64,000 nt of DNA from Bradyrhizobium sp. CSA207 (GCF_029051685.1 NZ_JAACFT010000004.1:238755-302754), one strand, 5' to 3'; shown: positions 19,055-28,310, counted from the stretch's first letter. Translations and numbers: made by a program. The notes: a model not told the origin generated them from the letters alone.

Positions 19055-19206
19055 ATGGAATTTCAATCCTTGGGGCCTTTATTCTCCTCGTGGTGAAGCG
19101 CTGAGCCTTTGAAGCAATATGGAGATGGCAGCTCGGCCCTTGAGCGGTATCTCCTCGTGCTCCGCTGCTGTAAAACCACGGTGCAGATCCCTGACTTGTG
19201 CGCGCA

Positions 19207-20199
19207 ATGAACCTTTCACGGCGGGAAGTCCTCGAAATGGCCGCGTCTGTTGCCGCGCTGACCGCATGGCCTGGCGGTGCAACTGCCAATGACTATCCTT
19301 CTCGCCCGATCCGGCTGGTGATCCCGTATGCGGCGGGTGCCGCCGGTGATCAGATCGGCCGGGCTTGGGCCGACAGGATGGCCTCGCTGCTTGGGCCGAT
19401 CTATGTCGAGAACCTGGGCGGCGCCGGCGGGGCAGTCGGCTCCGCCGTAGTGGCCCAGAGTGCGCCTGACGGCTATTCGCTGCTGCTCGGCAACGGCAGC
19501 ACGCAAGTGATGATTCCGTTGTCCTCGGCGCGCACGGCCTACGATCCGATCCGCGATTTCCGGGCCGTCTATCGCCTGATCACCAGCACGCTCGCCTTCG
19601 TCGTGAATCCCTCGCTCCCGGTCGGGGATATGCAAGAGCTGGCCGCTTACGTGAAGAACAATCCCGGCAAGATTTCCTATGGCACGCCAGGCGTCGGCAC
19701 CGGCAATCATCTCGTCGGCGAGATGTTCAGGCGACAATCGGGCACCGAAGCCGATATCGTCCACATTCCCTACCGCGGCATGGCGGCCGCGACCAATGAC
19801 CTCGTCAGCGGCGAGATCCCGGCGATGATCGCCGTCGTATCGAGCAACCTCGTGCAATTGCACCGCGCCGGCAAGCTGCGCATGCTCGCCGTGACGAGCC
19901 GCAACCGCTTGAGCGGCGCGCCGGAAATTCCAACCGTCACCGAGGCTGGCATGCCGGACCTCAGCTATGCCGGATGGTTCGGCTTGTTTGCGCCGAAGGC
20001 AACCCCGGATGAGATCGTGAACCGCCTATCCGCAACGACCCGTACCGCGATGGCCGATCCTGCGCTGCAGGAAACCTACCGTTCGCAAGGCATGGAGCCG
20101 GATGCCGATTCCAGCCCGGACAAATTTCAGCGATTGGTGGAGGACGAACTGAAGCGACTGGCTCCCATCATCAAGTCGATCGGGCTGAAGCGGGATTGA
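19207..20199 (+). CDS. Bug-type (TctC) tripartite tricarboxylate transporter substrate-binding protein
   Basis: A 330-residue periplasmic binding protein of the Bug/TctC family. The N-terminus MNLSRREVLEMAAS has a twin-arginine pattern and a signal-peptide hydrophobic region. The mature part starts YPSRPIRLVIPYAAGAAGDQIGR, the family signature that lines the carboxylate-binding pocket. No TctA or TctB membrane subunits are encoded nearby, so it is an orphan receptor, as is common for Bug proteins. An alternative GTG start lies three codons upstream at 19198. Ligands in this family are usually carboxylates or amides such as nicotinate and glutamate. Confidence 0.9.
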   Translation: MNLSRREVLEMAASVAALTAWPGGATANDYPSRPIRLVIPYAAGAAGDQIGRAWADRMASLLGPIYVENLGGAGGAVGSAVVAQSAPDGYSLLLGNGSTQVMIPLSSARTAYDPIRDFRAVYRLITSTLAFVVNPSLPVGDMQELAAYVKNNPGKISYGTPGVGTGNHLVGEMFRRQSGTEADIVHIPYRGMAAATNDLVSGEIPAMIAVVSSNLVQLHRAGKLRMLAVTSRNRLSGAPEIPTVTEAGMPDLSYAGWFGLFAPKATPDEIVNRLSATTRTAMADPALQETYRSQGMEPDADSSPDKFQRLVEDELKRLAPIIKSIGLKRD

Positions 20200-20227
20200 A
20201 GACCAGCGATGCCGGCCGTGCGGCGGC

Positions 20228-20263
20228 AAAAAAAGGGGCCGTGCTTTGGGGAAGGACGGCCCT
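20228..20263 (-). terminator. Rho-independent terminator for the AraC-type gene
   Basis: Read on the minus strand, this is a 7-bp GC-rich stem (GGGCCGT pairing with ACGGCCC) with a 13-nt loop, followed at once by seven T residues (20234 down to 20228). It lies about 100 nt after the stop of the minus-strand regulator gene that ends at 20361. It also separates that transcript from the convergent Bug gene. Confidence 0.7.
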
Positions 20264-20360
20264 GAGGCTCGCAGGCCTGGGAGGAGAGGCTCGAGCCGTG
20301 ACTGGTGGGGGTCTTAGTCACTCACACTTGCAGCATCGCCGATCCGGCGGACAAAATATT

Positions 20361-21416
20361 TCACGAACCGAGGAAGTTTCTCATTTCGCATGATTCACGC
20401 CGGCCCCTTGCGGCGGTACGAGACAAATAGGCGCGCATCGGAGCCGGATTACCGCCGAACGCCGCGATCGAAGACGGTTCGTTCCGCCTGGCACATCGCC
20501 AGCGTGCGGGCGTATCGCCCGTGATGCGCTTGAAGACGGTCGAAAAATGCGCCTGCGTGCAGAAGCCGACGGCCAGCGCGACTTCGGCCAGAGGCATCCT
20601 GGAAGTCGACAACAATGATTTCGCATGCTCGACGCGCTGGTGCAGGAGGTACTCGCGCGGCCGGTATCCCGTCGCCGCACGAAACTGTGCTGCAAAGTGC
20701 ATGCGCGACAGCCCCGCGACCCGGGCAAGATCGGACAGGCTGATACAATCGCCGTAGTGCGTCCTGACATATTCCTCGACCCGTCGTAGCCGCCATTTCG
20801 GCAAGGCATTGACCTTCGCGCGTGGCAGTTCATGCCGGGCAACATGCAGCGCCAGCGTCTGGCCGACGCAGCGCGCGAATTCCTGGTCGGTCGAGTTGCC
20901 GTGTTCGGTCAGCGCCTTTGCGAGCTGCGCGGCGAACGGGTCGCGCAACAGCACGAGGTCGTTGAGGTCTTCGCGGGGCGCAGCGTCCATTCCGGACTGG
21001 ACGGATGGAAAGCAACTGATGCAGATGTGGAAGTGCAGGAAATCGCAGGGAGCATCGAACTGCGCGCTGAGTTGCTCCGATGGCCCGGCGACATAAAGCG
21101 AGCCCGCCGGCATGATGCCGTCGAAAATGCTCTGATTGCCCCTGGTCAGCTTGAGGCGGGTCGTCTTCAACGCGATCGATATGAAATACCGGTCTGGTGG
21201 CGTCGTCGCCTCTTCGCGCCTTGCGACAGGCTGCGCGCAGGTCCAGCGCGAGATCGTGATGTCTTCGGCGGCCATCCCGCTTTGCTCCGGCTGGCGCCAC
21301 TTTCGCTCGTGAGGAAAGCCACGCGTCGGTTGGGGGAAGTCCGTTTCGGGCTGGCAGGTGTCATGGCTGAACCAGGCGCCGGCCGTTTGCATATGCGTGA
21401 GCATCGTTCGTTCCAT
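20361..21416 (-). CDS. AraC-family transcriptional regulator
   Basis: A 351-residue cytoplasmic DNA-binding protein. The C-terminal third (about residues 225-310) has the double helix-turn-helix of the AraC family: ISLSDLARVAGLSRMHFAAQF and, after the linker helix, MPLAEVALAVGFCTQAHFSTVFKRITG. The N-terminal 200 residues would sense a ligand or mediate dimerisation and show no named domain. The last 35 residues past the second helix-turn-helix are an unusual tail. The start at 21416 follows CAGGAA. It is convergent with the Bug gene and ends in its own terminator, so it probably has a private promoter in the large gap upstream. Confidence 0.88.
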   Translation of the reverse strand: MERTMLTHMQTAGAWFSHDTCQPETDFPQPTRGFPHERKWRQPEQSGMAAEDITISRWTCAQPVARREEATTPPDRYFISIALKTTRLKLTRGNQSIFDGIMPAGSLYVAGPSEQLSAQFDAPCDFLHFHICISCFPSVQSGMDAAPREDLNDLVLLRDPFAAQLAKALTEHGNSTDQEFARCVGQTLALHVARHELPRAKVNALPKWRLRRVEEYVRTHYGDCISLSDLARVAGLSRMHFAAQFRAATGYRPREYLLHQRVEHAKSLLSTSRMPLAEVALAVGFCTQAHFSTVFKRITGDTPARWRCARRNEPSSIAAFGGNPAPMRAYLSRTAARGRRESCEMRNFLGS

Positions 21417-22100
21417 TTCCTGAGTGCCGCTGCGGCCGAGCCGAATGCCGGACTGCCGAATGCAGCACCTCGATGGTCAAACGATATGGCTGATCCTGTC
21501 CCGAAGCTCGTTAGAGATGCTTAAGGGTTGTTAGAACTTGCAAGCGCGCGTGGTGCGACCGCATGCCGCAAAGCCGTCGATTGCGCCAAAGAGATCAATG
21601 GCTTGCAGGTCGCGGTCCGACTCGGGCGGCTGTTAGGGGCGGGACGATGCGAACAAGACGGGAGGCATGGTGCCGCCGGCGAACGCGCGTGCTCGCACGA
21701 ACAGGCGGATCTCGGTCCTGTATAGGTGGTGGCGGGCCGGCTGTTTTGTCCCCGTCACGCAACATCGTTCGACTTGCGCGACGGATGCATCTCTTCAGGC
21801 CGGTCAAGTCCGCCGCTGCGGCTCTATCCGGTCCGGGTCACGGGAGAGCAGATCTGGGTTGACGCGGGGGCGGGACAGTCGGGCTGATGATGGCATTGTG
21901 CTCCTGTTTTGCCCGATGAGTCAAAGCCACGCGCGACGTGGATTTGGCTTGAGAAGCGGTGTGGATTTGGCTTTAGAAACAAGGGTATCCCTACTGTGCA
22001 TGGGGTTGTTTTCGCGTCTTTTAATCCAGCAACCGGCGGGCAGTGTCACGGATATCGTCTGAATCGAACATCAACCGCGTTCGGTCGGCGCATGTGCGTG
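21417..22100. other. 684-nt apparently non-coding gap
   Basis: It separates the starts of the AraC-type gene (minus strand, left) from the end of the YciI gene (minus strand, right). Short open frames exist on both strands but show no recognisable protein pattern or ribosome sites. Two imperfect direct copies of a 20-nt unit lie at 21938-21957 and 21961-21980. The promoter of the AraC-type gene must be near 21420-21500. Possibly decayed coding sequence. Confidence 0.5.
21938..21980. repeat. Imperfect tandem repeat, 23-bp period
   Basis: GTGGATTTGGCTTGAGAAGC at 21938-21957 is repeated as GTGGATTTGGCTTTAGAAAC at 21961-21980 with two mismatches. It lies in a non-coding gap. It could be a regulator-binding iteron or simply a local duplication. 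Confidence 0.5.
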
Positions 22101-22129
22101 CTGCGCCGCCTTCAACCCTGGCGGCGCAG
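22101..22129 (-). terminator. Strong hairpin across the stop codon of the YciI gene
   Basis: A perfect 10-bp stem (CTGCGCCGCC pairing with GGCGGCGCAG) with a 9-nt loop. On the minus strand the loop contains the TGA stop of the YciI gene. No T-run follows, so this is either a factor-dependent terminator or a 3'-end stabiliser of the long catabolic mRNA. Confidence 0.55.
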
Positions 22130-22399
22130 AAAGCCCGTGATCGTGACCTTTTCCCAGATCCCGGCTGCGGCAAAGGGATCTGCACGGTTGAAGGCTTCGA
22201 CCTCCGCGCGGCCAGGGGACTCGATCAGGAACAGGCTGCCGATCATTGTGGCGCCGTCATCTGAGACGAGTGGGCCGGACATCACGATCTTGACGCCAAA
22301 GCGCGAGGTGTCGCTCAGGAAGGCTTTGTGGGCGTCGTAATTGGCAAGCCGCGTCGAGAGCGCGCCGGCGCGGTCGAGCGCGTGAATGGCAAACAGCAT
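22112..22399 (-). CDS. YciI-family protein
   Basis: A 95-residue small protein with the YCII-related fold, starting MLFAIHALDRAGA. Conserved family positions include the helix motif YDAHKAFL (H24), the strand GSLFLIES and the loop DPFAAAGIW. YciI proteins are ferredoxin-like dimers of mostly unknown role. One member, TftG of the 2,4,5-trichlorophenoxyacetate pathway, removes chloride from chlorohydroxyquinol. That precedent is relevant because this gene ends a hydroxyquinol-type operon. The ATG has a clear CGGAGA ribosome site; a longer in-frame start lacks support. Confidence 0.85.
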   Translation of the reverse strand: MLFAIHALDRAGALSTRLANYDAHKAFLSDTSRFGVKIVMSGPLVSDDGATMIGSLFLIESPGRAEVEAFNRADPFAAAGIWEKVTITGFLRRQG

Positions 22400-22463
22400 G
22401 GTGTCTCCGTTTCTCGGGGACGGCCGCAAGGGCGGCCGTCCGGGTTTGTCTTGCGTGGCGTGC

Positions 22464-23432
22464 CTATTTGCTGCCGAGCTTGCCGGCGTCCTCGAAGGTC
22501 GGGCAAGTCCGCTGCTCCAGCGGAACGTCGAACGGCTGGTAATTGTCCTTGGTGATCACAGTCGGCTTCAGCACGATCTCGTTGATGACCGGCTGGTTGC
22601 GCAAGCTGCGGATCGCCATCATGGTGCCGAGGCACCCTTGCGCAAATCCGTTGTAATCGCCGCTTGCGAGCAGCTTGCCCGACTTGATCGCATCGATCGC
22701 CTCCTTGGTGCCGTTGATGCCGATCACCTGCGCCTCGCGGTTGGCACCGTCGAGCGCCTCGATCGCGCCGACCGCCATGGCGTCGTTGGCGGCGAGCACC
22801 CCATCGATCTGCGCATTCGACTGCATCAAATTCTCCATCACCTGGAGCGCCTGGAGCCGCTGGTAGTTGCCGGGCTGCGAGGCCAGGAGCTTTGCGCCGC
22901 TGTTCTCCTTCAGCGCGTCGTTGAAGCCGCGGACGCGGTCGACATTGGTCAGCGAGCCCTTGACGCCCTCGATGATGACGATGTTGCCCTTGCCGCCCAA
23001 TGTCTTGAGCATGAACCGAGCGGTCTCCAGCCCTAGGCTGTAATCGTCGGCACCGACGAAGGAGATGAACTTGCCGCCGGCGGAGCGGTCGGTGATGTTG
23101 ACCACGGGGATCTTCGCCTCGTTGATCTTCTCGACGCCCGGCACCATCGCCTTGTAATCGACCGGCGTAAAGACGATGGCGCTCGGCTTCTTCACCACGA
23201 CGTCCTCGATCTGGCTGAGCTGCTCGGGGATCGAATCCGGCTTGGTCGGGATGTATTGCAGCGTCTTGGCGTTGAGCGTCTTTGCCATGTTATCGGCGCC
23301 GACTCGCACCGTCTGGAAGAACGGGTTGGTCTGGTTCTTGGTAAAGACGGCGATGGTCTCGCCGTCTGCGCGCGCTTGTGTGGTGAACGCAGCGGCCATC
23401 AGCAGCGGCAGCGCCAGGTAACTCAGTCTCAT
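22464..23432 (-). CDS. Sugar-type (CUT2) ABC transporter substrate-binding protein
   Basis: A 322-residue periplasmic binding protein of the ribose/galactose (type I, PBP4-like) class. A Sec signal peptide is evident (MRLSYLALPLLMAAAFTTQARA, cleavage after ARA). The mature start GETIAVFTKNQTNPFFQTVRVGAD, the central NITDRSAGG and the VLAANDAMAVGAIEAL segment are family hallmarks. It is the last transporter gene of the operon, after two permeases and an ATPase. CUT2 systems usually carry sugars, but the surrounding enzymes act on aromatics, so the ligand may be an aromatic or heterocyclic compound. Confidence 0.92.
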   Translation of the reverse strand: MRLSYLALPLLMAAAFTTQARADGETIAVFTKNQTNPFFQTVRVGADNMAKTLNAKTLQYIPTKPDSIPEQLSQIEDVVVKKPSAIVFTPVDYKAMVPGVEKINEAKIPVVNITDRSAGGKFISFVGADDYSLGLETARFMLKTLGGKGNIVIIEGVKGSLTNVDRVRGFNDALKENSGAKLLASQPGNYQRLQALQVMENLMQSNAQIDGVLAANDAMAVGAIEALDGANREAQVIGINGTKEAIDAIKSGKLLASGDYNGFAQGCLGTMMAIRSLRNQPVINEIVLKPTVITKDNYQPFDVPLEQRTCPTFEDAGKLGSK

Positions 23433-23475
23433 GTTGCCTCCATCCCTCGTTCTGCTTGTTGATCTTTCAAGAAAC

Positions 23476-24453
23476 TCATTGCGCGCGGCGCCGGGTCTTC
23501 ATATCGAGCCAGACCGCGAGAATGACGATGATGCCGGTCACGAGCGGTTGCCAGTTTGCACTGACTGCCAAAAGGTTCATGCCGTTCAGCACCAGCGTCA
23601 GGATCAACGCGCCGATGAAGGTGCCGAACACGGTGCCGACACCGCCGAACAGCGAGGTGCCGCCGATCAGCACGGCCGCGATTGCCGGCAGCGTCAGGCT
23701 TTCACCGATGTCGGCCTCCGCCGAATTGAGCCGCGACAGGAAGATGATCGACGCGAGTCCCGCCATCGTGCCGGAGACGGCGTAGACCAGCAGCAGGCGG
23801 CGCGCGACCGGAATGCCGGACAGCCGTGCCGCGACCGGGTTGGCGCCGATCGCATAGATCTCCTGGCCCCAGATCGTCCGCTGGGCAAACAGCGTTCCGA
23901 TGCCGAGGAACACCAGCAGCAGATAGACCGGAATGGGGAGGCCGAACAGATAACCGCTGCCGATCTGGCGGAATCCGGCCGGAAAGCCGTGAAGGGTCTC
24001 GCCCGCCATGTACCAGTAGGTCAGGCCGTTCAGCACCCAGAGCATGCCATAGGTGGCGATGAAGGAGGGGATGCGCAGCGCGGTGACCATCACGCCGTTG
24101 AGCAGCCCGACGATGCCGCCGCAGGCAAGCCCGGTGAGGATGCCGAGTGCCGGCGAGCCGGTCTTGTGGATCACGGTCCCGGCGATACAGGCCGACAGCG
24201 CGACATTGGCGCCGACGGAGAGATCGAGGCCCGCGGTCAAGACCACGAGGGTCAACCCTGAGGCGATGAAGAAAGTCAGGCTCGCCTGCCGCAGCACGTT
24301 GAGGATGTTGCCGAGGCTGAGGAAGGAATCGCTCAGCACCGCCAGCACCGCGCAGATCAGGAGCGCGGCGAGCAGGCGATAGAACACCTGGATCGCGTCC
24401 TGCGACAGGAAGGAGCGGGGCGGCGCGATGGCGTCTTTGGTAATGTCGGTCAT
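23476..24453 (-). CDS. ABC transporter permease, RbsC type (a)
   Basis: A 325-residue inner-membrane protein with about ten predicted spans. The RbsC-like motif LTLVVLTAGLDLSVGANVALSA, the GLLNGVMVTALRIPSFIATYGM segment and GTSLFGGVGTVFGTFIGALIL near the C-terminus define the family. The start ATG at 24453 overlaps the stop of the other permease (ATGA); a longer open frame upstream is a different gene's shadow. It would form a heterodimeric channel with the permease encoded at 24450-25400. Confidence 0.92.
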   Translation of the reverse strand: MTDITKDAIAPPRSFLSQDAIQVFYRLLAALLICAVLAVLSDSFLSLGNILNVLRQASLTFFIASGLTLVVLTAGLDLSVGANVALSACIAGTVIHKTGSPALGILTGLACGGIVGLLNGVMVTALRIPSFIATYGMLWVLNGLTYWYMAGETLHGFPAGFRQIGSGYLFGLPIPVYLLLVFLGIGTLFAQRTIWGQEIYAIGANPVAARLSGIPVARRLLLVYAVSGTMAGLASIIFLSRLNSAEADIGESLTLPAIAAVLIGGTSLFGGVGTVFGTFIGALILTLVLNGMNLLAVSANWQPLVTGIIVILAVWLDMKTRRRAQ

Positions 24454-25400
24454 GCGCGGCTCCGAAGCCCATCCAGGAACAGTGCGATGATAACGAGGAC
24501 GCCGACGCTTGCGACCTGCACCGAGGAGGGCAGCGAGATCAGATTGAGTCCATTGCGCAACACGCCGACCGAAATGACGCCGAGCAGGGTGCCGAGCAGC
24601 CAGCCATTGCCGCGCTCGAATGAGGTGCCGCCGACTGCGACCGCCGCGATCGCGTCGAACTCGAGGCCAAGGCCCGCGGTCGGATGGCCGGAATTCATTC
24701 GCGCGGTCATCAGCAGGCCGGCGATGCCGGCCATGGCCCCGCCGATCGCATAGACCGCGATCAGGAGCCGGTTCGGCGAAAGGCCGGCATAGCGCAGTGC
24801 CTCGCGGTTGCCGCCGAGCGCGAAGATGTAGGTGCCGAACCGGGTGTGATAGAGCAGCGTGTGAAATCCCGCGTAGGTCACCAGCGCCATCACGATCGGG
24901 ACAGGCACGCCCAGGAGCGTTGCCGAGTAGATGTCGCGCACGCTGTGAGGAATGCCGACCACGCTCTGGCCGTCGCTGACGATCAGGGACAGGCCCTGCG
25001 CCATGCCGAGCGTGCCCAGCGTCGCGACGAATGGTGGGATGCCGAGGATTGCCACCAGCCAGCCGTTGACGGTGCCGAAGGCCGCACCGACCAGCAGGCC
25101 GGCGCCGAGGCCCAGCAGCATCGACTGGGTCGCAAGCGATACGATGGCGACGCACAGCGAGGTCAACGTCAGCACCGCACCCATCGACAGGTCGAGCCCC
25201 TCGGTCATGATGATCAGCGTCATCGGCAGTGCCAGCATGGTCAGGATGGTCGACTGCACCAGCACGTTGGAGAGGTTGGCAACCGAGAGAAATCCGGGTG
25301 CGATCGCGCCGAACAGCGCGATCAGCAGCACCAGCACGATGGCAACGCCGGGAATGCGTTGCAGCGGATTGGGCTGTGAAACGACCGCGGCCTCACGCAT
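24450..25400 (-). CDS. ABC transporter permease, RbsC type (b)
   Basis: A 316-residue inner-membrane permease. The motif MTLIIMTEGLDLSMGAVLTLTS is the RbsC signature, followed by GTVNGWLVAILGIPPFVATLG and, near the end, GGTSFERGNGWLLGTLLG. Its N-terminus overlaps the ATPase gene's end by 8 nt. Having two distinct RbsC-like permeases instead of a homodimer is common in rhizobial CUT2 systems. Confidence 0.92.
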   Translation of the reverse strand: MREAAVVSQPNPLQRIPGVAIVLVLLIALFGAIAPGFLSVANLSNVLVQSTILTMLALPMTLIIMTEGLDLSMGAVLTLTSLCVAIVSLATQSMLLGLGAGLLVGAAFGTVNGWLVAILGIPPFVATLGTLGMAQGLSLIVSDGQSVVGIPHSVRDIYSATLLGVPVPIVMALVTYAGFHTLLYHTRFGTYIFALGGNREALRYAGLSPNRLLIAVYAIGGAMAGIAGLLMTARMNSGHPTAGLGLEFDAIAAVAVGGTSFERGNGWLLGTLLGVISVGVLRNGLNLISLPSSVQVASVGVLVIIALFLDGLRSRA

Positions 25401-26916
25401 GATGCATCCCCAGTCGCACGATGTTCTCCTCGGTCAGATCGCTGCGCGTCAGATGTCCGGCAATGCGGCCCTCGCGCATCACGTAGGCGCGGTCGCAGAC
25501 ATGGCAGATCTCGACCTGCTCGGACGAGATCATCAACGCGGCGGCGCCTTCGGCGACCAAACGGTCGATCAGGGCAAAGATCTCGGACTTGGCGCCGATG
25601 TCGATGCCACGTGTAGGCTCGTCGAAAATGAAGAGTTTTGAACCAGCAGCCAGCCATTTGCCGATCACGACCTTCTGCTGGTTGCCTCCGGAGAGCAGGC
25701 CGACGGTCTGCCGCGCGCTCGGAGTGGCGATCCTAAGCTGCCGGATCAGGCCGTCAGACGTGCGCTGCGCGCGGCGCTGGTCGAACAGGCCGCGCGGGAA
25801 CAGCTTTCGCAGTGCCGAGACCACGAGATTGTCGCCGACCGAGCGCAGCAGCGCGAGTCCCTCGCTCTTGCGGCTCTCCGGGATCAGCGCGATACCCCGG
25901 CGCGCCGCGACATCGGGCTCCCCGATGATGGGCTTGCCGTCGAAAACGATCTCGCCGGAGGTTATGGGATCGGCGCCGAAAATGGCGCGCGCGACCTCGC
26001 TGCGTCCCGAGCCGACCAGCCCGCACAAGCCGACGATCTCGCCCCGGCGCACCTCGATGTTGATATCCGAAATGCCGGTGGACGTCGCCAGTCCCTTGAC
26101 CTCGAGCAGCACCTCTCCGGGCTTGTCGGCAAAATTGCGCGGATAGGTCATGTCGACATTGCGCCCGACCATCATGCGGACGAGCTGGTCCGGGGTGACG
26201 TCGGCGGGACGGACGCCGTCGATGCGGCGGCCGTCGCGCAGCACGGTGATGCGGTCGCCGAGCGCGAATACTTCCGCCATGCGGTGCGAGATATAGACGA
26301 TGGAAGTGCCGTCGGCCTTCAGCCGCGCGATCAGCGCGAACAGCAGCTCGGTCTCGCGGTCGGACAGCGCGGCCGTCGGCTCGTCCATCACCAGGATGCG
26401 CGCGTTCTGGCTGATCGCTTTTGCGATCTCCACCATCTGCTGCTGGGCGACGCCGAGCTTGTCGACGGTGGTGGAAGGATCGATGTCGAAGCCGATCATG
26501 TCGAGCACGCGCCTGGCGTCGGCCAGGATCTTGCGGCGGTCGATCGTGCCGGGAATTCGGCCCATCGGCTCGCGGCCGAGGAAGATGTTCTGCGCGATGT
26601 CGAGATGGGGGACGAGCGAGAATTCCTGGAAGATCACGGCAATGCCGAGTTTCTGCGCATCCGCGGTCGAGGTGATCGCGACCTTCTCACCCTTGTAGTA
26701 GAATTCGCCGGCATCGGCGCGGTAAGCGCCGAACAGCACCTTCATCAGGCTCGACTTGCCGGCGCCGTTCTCCCCTAACAGCATGTGGACCTCGCCGGGA
26801 AACACGGCAAAGGACACGTCGTCCAGCGCCTTGACGCCGGGAAACTCCTTGCTGATGCCGCGCAATTCGAGCAGCGGGGCAGGGGAGGGTTCGATGGCGA
26901 CTGCCGCGGTGCTCAT
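25393..26916 (-). CDS. Sugar-type ABC transporter ATPase (two domains, RbsA-like)
   Basis: A 507-residue cytoplasmic ATPase with two ABC domains in one chain. Domain 1 has Walker A GENGAGKSS and Walker B LVMDEPTAALS. Domain 2 has the degenerate Walker A CGLVGSGRSE seen in RbsA/MglA proteins, with LLSGGNQQKVVIGKWL as signature. The start ATG at 26916 overlaps the stop of the FAD oxidase gene (ATGA). It energises the two permeases that follow. Confidence 0.94.
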   Translation of the reverse strand: MSTAAVAIEPSPAPLLELRGISKEFPGVKALDDVSFAVFPGEVHMLLGENGAGKSSLMKVLFGAYRADAGEFYYKGEKVAITSTADAQKLGIAVIFQEFSLVPHLDIAQNIFLGREPMGRIPGTIDRRKILADARRVLDMIGFDIDPSTTVDKLGVAQQQMVEIAKAISQNARILVMDEPTAALSDRETELLFALIARLKADGTSIVYISHRMAEVFALGDRITVLRDGRRIDGVRPADVTPDQLVRMMVGRNVDMTYPRNFADKPGEVLLEVKGLATSTGISDINIEVRRGEIVGLCGLVGSGRSEVARAIFGADPITSGEIVFDGKPIIGEPDVAARRGIALIPESRKSEGLALLRSVGDNLVVSALRKLFPRGLFDQRRAQRTSDGLIRQLRIATPSARQTVGLLSGGNQQKVVIGKWLAAGSKLFIFDEPTRGIDIGAKSEIFALIDRLVAEGAAALMISSEQVEICHVCDRAYVMREGRIAGHLTRSDLTEENIVRLGMHHA

Positions 26917-28310
26917 GCATGCGCTCCGCTTGCAAAGATCTTTCCGGGATTCATCAGGCCGTTCGGGTCGAGCGCGCTCTTGATCGACCGCATGACGTCC
27001 ACGGCCTCCCCGAGCTCGTCGGCGAGATAGTCGATCTTGCCGAGCCCGATGCCGTGCTCGCCGGTGCAGGTGCCGTCCATGGCAATGGCGCGGGCGACCA
27101 TGCGCGCTTGAAGTGCCTTGGCGCCTTCCATCTCCTGCGGCTTGGCGGGATCGACCAGGATCAGCATGTGGAAATTGCCGTCGCCGACATGGCCGACGAT
27201 CGGGGCGATAAAGCCATGCTCGTCCGCGTCCCGCCGCGTCTCGGTCAGGCACTCCGCAAGCCGTGAGATCGGCACGCAGACATCCGTGATCACGGCGCGC
27301 GCGCCGGGCCGCAGGCCAAGGCCGGCATAGAGAGTGTTATCGCGCGCGTGCCAGAGCCGGCTGCGATCCTCAGGCGCCTTTGCCCATGTAAAGCCATGAC
27401 CGTTATGCTCGGCGGCAATTGCCTCCGCGGCTTCGGCCTGCTCGGCAACGGAGGTCTCGGAGCCATGGAATTCGAAGAACAGGGTCGGGGTTTCGCGATA
27501 GCCCAGCTTTGCGTAGGCATTGATGCCGCGCATCATGACGTCGTCGAGCAGCTCTATGCGCGCCACAGGAATCGCGGACTGGATCACGGAGATCGCGGTG
27601 TCGACGGCGCCGTGCAGGCTGTCGAAGCTGCAAACGGCGGCCGATATTGCTTGCGGTACGGGATGCAGTTTCAGCGTGATCTCGGTGATGATTCCGAGGG
27701 TGCCTTCCGCCCCGACGAACAGTCGAGTCAGATCGTAGCCGGCGGCCGACTTCCGCGCGCGCTGTGATGTGCGGATCACACGGCCGTCGGCCAGCACGAC
27801 CTCAAGCGCCATGACATTGTCCTTCATGGTGCCGTAGCGCACCGCCATGGTGCCGGAGGCCCTGGTCGATGTCATGCCGCCGATCGAGGCATCGGCGCCG
27901 GGATCGATTGGAAAGAAAAGGCCGGTGCCGCGCAGCTCCGCATTGAGCTGCTTTCGGGTGATACCGGGCTGAACGACGACATCCATGTCGCTCTCGTGCA
28001 CCGTCAGAACCTTGTTCATGCGCGCGAAGTCGAAGCAGACGCCGCCCGCAACGGATGCCGCATTGCCCTCAAGCGAGGTGCCAGCGCCGAACGGCACGAT
28101 GGGCATGTTCGCGCCGGCGCACAGCTTGACGATCTCCGCCACCTCCATCGTAGTCTCCGGGAAGACGACAATATCGGGCGGCAGGTTGCGGTAGTGGGAT
28201 TCGCTCTGGCCGTGCTGATCCAGCACGCCGTGCGCAACGCTGGCACGTGGGCCGATCATGCTCGACAGGCGATCGGCCAATGCGGCAATGCTGACTCGCG
28301 GTCCCATCAT
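26913..28310 (-). CDS. FAD-linked oxidase (GlcD / D-lactate dehydrogenase family)
   Basis: A 465-residue flavoenzyme of the vanillyl-alcohol-oxidase fold. The N-terminal FAD domain shows FPETTMEVAEIVKLC, PIVPFGAGTSLEGNA (pyrophosphate contact) and the later SAAGYDLTRLFVGAEGTLGIITE motif. The C-terminal catalytic cap has GHVGDGNFHMLILV and ends with GEHGIGLGKIDYL and NPGKIF, as in D-2-hydroxyacid dehydrogenases. It would oxidise a 2-hydroxy acid such as lactate or glycolate, or a ring-derived hydroxy acid, to the keto acid. Two adjacent ATG codons are possible starts. The gene sits between the dioxygenase and the transporter, so a role in the aromatic pathway is likely. Confidence 0.9.
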   Translation of the reverse strand: MMGPRVSIAALADRLSSMIGPRASVAHGVLDQHGQSESHYRNLPPDIVVFPETTMEVAEIVKLCAGANMPIVPFGAGTSLEGNAASVAGGVCFDFARMNKVLTVHESDMDVVVQPGITRKQLNAELRGTGLFFPIDPGADASIGGMTSTRASGTMAVRYGTMKDNVMALEVVLADGRVIRTSQRARKSAAGYDLTRLFVGAEGTLGIITEITLKLHPVPQAISAAVCSFDSLHGAVDTAISVIQSAIPVARIELLDDVMMRGINAYAKLGYRETPTLFFEFHGSETSVAEQAEAAEAIAAEHNGHGFTWAKAPEDRSRLWHARDNTLYAGLGLRPGARAVITDVCVPISRLAECLTETRRDADEHGFIAPIVGHVGDGNFHMLILVDPAKPQEMEGAKALQARMVARAIAMDGTCTGEHGIGLGKIDYLADELGEAVDVMRSIKSALDPNGLMNPGKIFASGAHA

